Part shown: positions 8,756 through 12,763 of the stretch, one piece after another
Numbering within the stretch: position 1 is the first letter of the stretch
Layout of the letters: the number at the start of each line of letters is the position of its first letter
From: Hirudo medicinalis
Taxonomy: Eukaryota; Annelida; Clitellata; Hirudinida; Hirudinidae
DNA: 12,763 nucleotides
Direction of reading: 5' to 3'
Assembly: GCA_011800805.1 (NCBI GenBank)
Contig: MPNW01000324.1
Location: 81,800 to 94,562, forward strand
Program-made: the position numbers and the translations under genes
Notes under the pieces: generated by a model
What the model was told of the DNA's origin: nothing
What the model saw: the letters and a program-made list of their open reading frames with translations, nothing else
The model's database searches: none

Positions 8756-8871
8756 GTGTCATTGTCATCATCACCACCACTACCACCGTCATTATTGTCA
8801 TCATCACCACTACCATCATCATCATCGTCATCATCACCACTACCATCGTCATCATCACCACTACCACCACC
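8756..8871. repeat. CAT/CAC/TAC compound minisatellite
   Basis: Degenerate trinucleotide array in which a higher-order unit, GTCATCATCACCACTACCA, recurs several times. It yields long His-, Ser- or Val/Ile-rich open frames on both strands, which are artefacts of the repeat. Confidence 0.9.
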
Positions 8872-8988
8872 TGCAGTGATTCACCCATGGCTGGTTGTGC
8901 AGTCTTGTTGTTTGATTGACTGTTTAATAAGCTTCATCGCACTCCTTGGAAGTCCTCGATGAGCTGAGGTGGGGTTTTAGTCACCTGA

Positions 8989-9070
8989 TGTGTGAGTGGG
9001 TGAGTGAGTGAGTGGGTGAGTGAGTGAGTGAGTGAGTGAGTGAGTGAGTGAGTGTGAGTGAGTGAGTGTG
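8989..9070. repeat. (GTGA)n microsatellite
   Basis: About 20 units of a tetranucleotide GTGA/GAGT repeat with a few GGGT variants near the left end and one TGTG slip near the right. Confidence 0.95.
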
Positions 9071-9099
9071 CGTCGAAATTCGATCATTGTGCTTCATCG

Positions 9100-9151
9100 T
9101 CATTATTAATATTATTATTATTATTATTGTTATTGTTGTTGCTGTTGTGTT
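9100..9151. repeat. (ATT)n then (GTT)n tract
   Basis: Trinucleotide tract that changes from ATT to GTT along the plus strand. It is complementary in composition to the AAC/AAT tract at 9244-9371. Confidence 0.9.
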
Positions 9152-9243
9152 GCACAATGGTTGCTAATGTAAGATTAAACTGATTTGATAATATTTTCGA
9201 ATAGATTTTTTAACCTTTAAAAAAAAAACATTTATAAAAATAN

Positions 9244-9371
9244 TAACAACAACTACAGCAATATGCAACAACAACATACAACAGCAACATACAACAACAA
9301 CATGCGGTAACAACAACAACATGCAACAACAACAATAATAACATAATAATAACAACAATAATAATAATAAT
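9244..9371. repeat. (CAA)n/(CAACATA)n then (AAT)n tract, with an ambiguous base at 9243
   Basis: Mixed CAA, CAACAT and AAT repeat. The only undetermined base (N) in the window, at 9243, sits directly at its left border, which suggests sequencing or assembly trouble. Confidence 0.9.
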
Positions 9372-9439
9372 AGTGGTGGTGATGTTGATTATTATTACTG
9401 TTGGTGTGGATGACGTTGATAATGATAGCAACGAAAGCG

Positions 9440-9800
9440 GTCGTAACGATGGCCATGACATTGGCGGCAGTAGTCTCTCGACAGCACGGCGATGGTCCAC
9501 GAGGCCGATCGCGTTCAAAATGTCGCCACACCCGACATTCGTCGAGCCCCGGAACTCGGTAAAGCATCTGTCAGAGGATGAATGTGCTCGACGACGTTTA
9601 AAAAGGACCACTAAGTTGCTTTCCCTCGCTCTGAATTCCTAGCGAGACAGGCTCTGTTTTTGTTTTAAAAAGTCTCGAAAGGCAAAGTCCCTCGTCGACC
9701 GTCGAGACCGTTGTAGGATGTTTTTCCTCCCGTCGGTCGTCTCAAGGTCGTGGGGAGGTCATGGGGCACCCGGTCTGCACTTTGCCTGCCGGTCGCCTGC
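9440..9800 (+). other. CpG-rich unique island inside the sestrin intron
   Basis: Between microsatellite blocks lies a non-repetitive stretch with more than 30 CpG dinucleotides by eye in about 360 bases, far above its surroundings. It contains GTTTAAAAAGG (about 9596-9606), a possible TATA-like element. An 89-codon plus frame (9373-9642) crosses it but begins inside a repeat and resembles nothing I know. It may be an alternative promoter or first exon of sestrin, or an unrecognised regulatory element. Confidence 0.35.
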
Positions 9801-9963
9801 TAATTGGCAGCCATTTTTGTAATTGGACGATTGAAAATCATCACTTTCCAAGCTAGGATAAAAAAAAAGATCGCTGAGACCTGCGATAGGCTGACTGAGG
9901 TTGTGGTCTCAACTGAGACGCTGGTTGAAGATGAGCATTAAGTATGGTGCCATGGGAATTAAG

Positions 9964-10375
9964 AATTTATTGCTAAATGTTTGTTATTATTAATTGATTA
10001 ATTTACTACTATTATTAATAATTAATTATGAATATAAAATTAAAATAAATATACATAATAATATTAATTAATTAATAATATCAATAATAATAATAATATC
10101 AGTAGTATTATAATAATACTAATAATAAGTATTTCTATAATAATATAATAATAATACTAATAATTATGATAATAATAGTATTATAATAACACCAATAATA
10201 ATTAATACTACTACTACTACTATTACTACTACTACTACTACTAATAATAATAATAATAATAATAATAATTAGTATTATAATATTACTAATAATATTATTA
10301 TATTTTACTTATTAATTATAATAATAATAATTAGCATTATAATAAGCCTAATAATATTATTATTATTACTGTTTG
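9964..10375. repeat. Long AT-rich trinucleotide field (AAT, ATT, ACT units)
   Basis: Roughly 400 bases made almost wholly of AAT/ATT/TTA units, with an internal (CTA)n block at 10205-10241 and several near-palindromes such as TTAGTATTATAATATTACTAA (about 10269-10289). Confidence 0.9.
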
Positions 10376-10527
10376 TTAACTGTTATTACCAATATAATAC
10401 AATTCCAGCTCGAAGATCCAAGTTATGAATGGACGAATCTAGGATGTTATCTGTGATCTTTTGTTATCGTTATCAACGATGGATGTCTTAGCACTCGAGT
10501 TAATAGTCAAAGCAAAGGCTGAAGCAT

Positions 10528-10733
10528 TGTCCATCCAGTTATCCATCCACCCATCTGTTTAACCTTCTATTTATCTATCCACCTATTCATTCGTTCGTTC
10601 GCTCGTTCGTTCGTCATTCATTCGTTCATTCGTTCGTCATTCATTCATTCGTTCATTCATTCGTTCGTCCGGCCATCCATGCATCAATCCAATCCATCCG
10701 TCCATCCGTCCGTTCGTCCATCCGTACATTCGA
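10528..10733. repeat. Tetranucleotide array (CATC, TTCG, TTCA units)
   Basis: About 200 bases of CCAT, TTCG and TTCA tetramers in changing blocks, ending only about 17 bases before the exon at 10751. Part of it is pyrimidine-rich and probably sits where a branch point and polypyrimidine tract would be. Confidence 0.9.
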
Positions 10734-10750
10734 TGCCTTTCTCATTCCAG

Positions 10751-10900
10751 GAGTTCGACATCAGCCACCCTTTGTTCCACATGACCAAGGTCCTCCAGTA
10801 CCACCCCCTCTACCTTCAGAGCTTCCTCGAGGCCTACACCTTCCTCTTGCATGAGACGGGACCCCTGCCCTTCAGCCATAGGATTTACATCGGCATCATG
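10751..10900 (+). CDS. Sestrin internal exon (conserved N-terminal domain segment)
   Basis: 150 nt between acceptor CTCATTCCAG and donor ATG|GTTGGT, phase 0 at both ends, encoding 50 residues. The translation contains KVLQYHPLYLQSFLEAY and, further on, TGPLPFSHRIYIGIM, which match the sestrin pattern V-M-x-Y-H-P-x-Y-L-x-S-F, then D/T-G-P-L-P and H-Y-I-G-I-M. In vertebrate sestrins the next residues are AAARHQCSYL, with the catalytic Cys, so that part should start the next exon, beyond the right edge. Sestrins are stress-induced cytosolic proteins that bind GATOR2 and restrain mTORC1 according to leucine supply; their N-terminal domain resembles alkyl hydroperoxidases. Which vertebrate sestrin it corresponds to cannot be told from this piece. 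Confidence 0.85.
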
Positions 10901-10948
10901 GTTGGTTGGTCCATTGTGGGTCGATGTTTTAGGGAAATGACATGCTGC

Positions 10949-11050
10949 GATGATATGATGATGATGATGATGTTGATGATGATGACGATGATGATGACGG
11001 TGGTTAAGATGGTAGTGATGCCACGGCAACGATGATGATGATAATGATGA
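10949..11050. repeat. (GAT)n microsatellite
   Basis: Two blocks of GATGAT units (10949-11003 and 11028-11050), separated by a short unique segment, beginning about 50 bases after the sestrin exon donor. Confidence 0.9.
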
Positions 11051-11122
11051 TCATTTTGCAGTTGTTTACAATGTTTACATTGGATGGTAGATTAAGTCCA
11101 ATGTAATCCGTCTTTGGTCTTG

Positions 11123-11236
11123 CAATTATGGTAATGGTTGGTCTTCTGGTTATGATCTTGGTTGGTTTTGTGGTTATGGTCTTGGTTGGTTTTGTGGTTA
11201 TGGTCTTGGTTGGTTTTGTGGTTATGGTCTTGGTTG
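11123..11236. repeat. 24-bp minisatellite
   Basis: The unit GGTTATGGTCTTGGTTGGTT plus TTGT occurs at 11148-11171 (one change), 11172-11195 and 11196-11219, with a partial copy at 11220-11236 and a diverged one at 11123-11147. On the minus strand it translates to a Thr/Lys-rich octapeptide repeat; with no homology or splice support I regard that as incidental. Confidence 0.92.
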
Positions 11237-11381
11237 AACTGCAACTGAAAGGCTTGAGACATGAGAACATGTAAAAATAAAAACATGAAATCTTGCTTTG
11301 GAAAGTCACTTCATTGTCTTCACCATCGCCATTGCCGTCATCACTATCAGCATCATCGCCAATGTCGCAGTGGCGTGCGTG

Positions 11382-11514
11382 TTGCAAAATGAAGCGATAA
11401 AGAGTCATTTTTTATTAATTAGTCAATTAATTAATTCGATGAAAAGAATTATTTTTATTAATTAGTTGATTAGTTAATCCGACGAAAGTAATTCTTTATC
11501 GCTTCACTTTGCAA
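11382..11514. mobile_element. Small inverted-repeat element (MITE-like) with internal direct repeats
   Basis: The ends 11382-11402 (TTGCAAAATGAAGCGATAAAG) and 11494-11514 are inverted copies matching at 20 of 21 positions. Inside are two diverged direct repeats of about 41 bases, each starting TTTTATTAATTAGT and ending near AATT. The total of 133 bases with terminal inverted repeats and no ORF is the form of a miniature non-autonomous transposon. I see no clear target-site duplication, so a simple hairpin-forming repeat is also possible. Confidence 0.4.
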
Positions 11515-11788
11515 AGTTAATTAGCTAATGAATCAATTAGTCAGCTAATGAATCAATTAGTCAGCTAATAAATCAATTAGTCGGCTAATGAATCAATTGG
11601 TCAGCTAATAAATCAATTAGTCAGCTAATGGATCAATTAGTCAGCTAATAAATCAATTAGTCTGCTAATGAATCAATTAATCAACTGACGAATCAATTAG
11701 TTAGCTAATAGCTCAATTAGTCAGCTAATAAATCAATTCATTAGCTAATAGATCAATTAGTTAGCTGATAAATCAGTTAATCAAATAA
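11511..11788. repeat. 20-bp minisatellite, about 13 copies
   Basis: Units of AATCAATTAGTCAGCTAATG repeat with an exact 20-base period over about 270 bases, with substitutions but almost no indels. Alternate units often end in TAATA instead of TAATG, hinting at a 40-base higher-order period. The array abuts the inverted-repeat element, and its ATTAG words resemble the interior of that element. Confidence 0.95.
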
Positions 11789-11917
11789 CAATTAATTATC
11801 GAATGACTTTCGAGGAGCCTTCGATCGTTTTGCCGACGCTTGTTTGTTCAGAAAGTAAACAAAAAGGAGAAGTCGAGGAATAATCAATTTATTCGTGATT
11901 GAACCGAGGACCCCAGC

Positions 11918-11940
11918 GGGCGGGCGGGAGGGAGGGAGGG
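11918..11940 (+). other. G-quadruplex motif
   Basis: Six GGG triplets separated by single bases (C, C, A, A, A) on the plus strand. This exceeds the G3N1-7 x4 rule for an intramolecular quadruplex, and one-base loops give very stable parallel forms. It lies in a unique, GC-richer segment (11800-12060) otherwise surrounded by AT-rich repeats. Confidence 0.85.
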
Positions 11941-12061
11941 TGCCATGGAGATGTTTACTCTGCCGAGAGGTGTTTTCAATGTTTTCAATCTGACTGAAAA
12001 ACTCTGCTTTGTTTCCGAACGGAGGAGAGATGCTGACGATGGTTGAGGGCGAGGTGATGGA

Positions 12062-12175
12062 TGTCGTCGCCGTTGTTGTTGTTGCTGTTGTTGTTTTCGT
12101 TGTCGCTGTCGTTGTTGAAGTTGTTGTTGTTGTTGTTACTGCTACTGTTGTCGTTTTCATCGTCGCTGTTACAAT
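12062..12175. repeat. (GTT/GTC)n trinucleotide tract
   Basis: GTT-dominated imperfect array with GTC, GCT and TTC variants. It explains the Thr-rich and Val-rich open frames on the two strands. Confidence 0.9.
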
Positions 12176-12197
12176 GTTTATTATCGTGTCATCATTA

Positions 12198-12310
12198 TTT
12201 ATAATAATAATAATAATAACAATAATAATAATAATAGTAATAATAATATTAATAATAGTAATAAAAATAATAATAACAATATTAATAACAACAATAATAA
12301 TAATAATCGT
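12198..12310. repeat. Imperfect (AAT)n tract
   Basis: AAT units with occasional AAC, AGT and AAA changes. It is followed to 12600 by AT-rich sequence with no recognisable gene. Confidence 0.88.
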
Positions 12311-12598
12311 TACATTTAAATTGATTTTTCCTCAAATTACGTTTGTCTGTGACATCGCTGTATTTAACCGATCGAATCACACCCGAACGAAAGCGTATTT
12401 ACAACAAAATATTTTATAATAATAAATATTATTATTGCCGTAAGTATAATTGATATTAATTATTGACATTGATAATTACTTTCTATTGCTTGCTTATTTT
12501 CAATATTACTTGCTTAATTGTTAAAAAATATTATTATCACTTTTAATAAATATTATTGAGAATCAACAAATATTATTTATGAGACCCATAAATTAGTT

Positions 12599-12632
12599 AT
12601 TTATTATTATTATCATCATCATCATCATTATG

Positions 12633-12676
<44 letters not shown>

Positions 12677-12692
12677 CATCATCATCATTATG

Positions 12693-12763
<71 letters not shown>
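12599..12763. repeat. Compound (ATT)n/(ATC)n array with 60-base period, to window end
   Basis: The motif (ATC)4-5 ATTATGGTT followed by a long ATT run occurs twice exactly 60 bases apart (ATGG near 12630 and 12690), then pure ATT continues to the last base of the window. Confidence 0.93.

Noticed and set aside
8658..8888. Met/Val-rich and His-rich ORFs on both strands
   Set aside because: Produced by the CAT/CAC trinucleotide array; low complexity in every frame.
9164..9611. Minus-strand Cys/Val-rich ORFs
   Set aside because: They read through CAA/AAT repeats and an undetermined base, with no homology.
9761..9856. 31-codon plus ORF inside the CpG island
   Set aside because: Too short, and with no recognisable motif to call a gene; kept only as part of the island description.
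11004..11408. 134-codon minus-strand ORF with a Thr-Lys octapeptide repeat
   Set aside because: The repeat comes from the 24-bp minisatellite, and the frame runs into a GAT microsatellite; no conserved domain or promoter is seen.
11792..12160. 122-codon minus-strand ORF with a mucin-like Thr-rich start
   Set aside because: The Thr-rich part is the GTT microsatellite read in antisense, and the remainder resembles no known protein.

Overview
This is a metazoan nuclear genome window: spliced genes with GT-AG introns, long AT-rich intergenic and intronic DNA, and many tri- and tetranucleotide microsatellites. The proteins are animal-type (a ZNF598 with several GYF-binding PPPGF motifs, and a sestrin). 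A small-genome invertebrate, possibly a lophotrochozoan such as an annelid or mollusc, fits best, but that lineage guess is weak inference.

Layout. (1) Positions 2-343, minus strand: the N-terminal 114 codons of a second, intronless ZNF598-like gene that runs off the left edge. It crosses two exon junctions of the neighbouring gene without a break, keeps all eight RING ligands and has no stop, so it looks like a retained retrogene. (2) 344-1573: intergenic DNA with a decayed fragment (786-1061, minus) resembling the dimerisation-region tail of hAT-transposase-like proteins. (3) 1760-6274, minus: a complete six-exon ZNF598 gene. I could fit every splice site in phase, giving a predicted 812-residue protein: RING, five C2H2-like fingers, a long charged linker, three (P)PPGF motifs, DFPxL motifs and a helical C-terminus. 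(4) 6275-7600: a head-to-head intergenic space with three CCAAT boxes and a TATA-like element at its right side. (5) 7600-12763, plus: the 5' part of a sestrin gene. One clear internal exon (10751-10900) encodes the conserved segment ending in YIGIM, and a probable first coding exon lies at 8378-8539. The rest of the gene lies beyond the right edge. Its introns are packed with microsatellites, two minisatellites (24-bp and 20-bp units), a small inverted-repeat element, a run of G-triplets and a CpG-rich island.

Functional picture. ZNF598 is the E3 ligase that marks collided ribosomes, and sestrins are stress-induced leucine-responsive inhibitors of mTORC1, so two translation- and nutrient-stress genes stand back to back. 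The most notable item is the adjacent intronless ZNF598 paralogue: about 64% identical to its parent over 101 residues compared by eye, with substitutions concentrated away from the zinc ligands. I found no prokaryotic feature, CRISPR array, rRNA or convincing tRNA.
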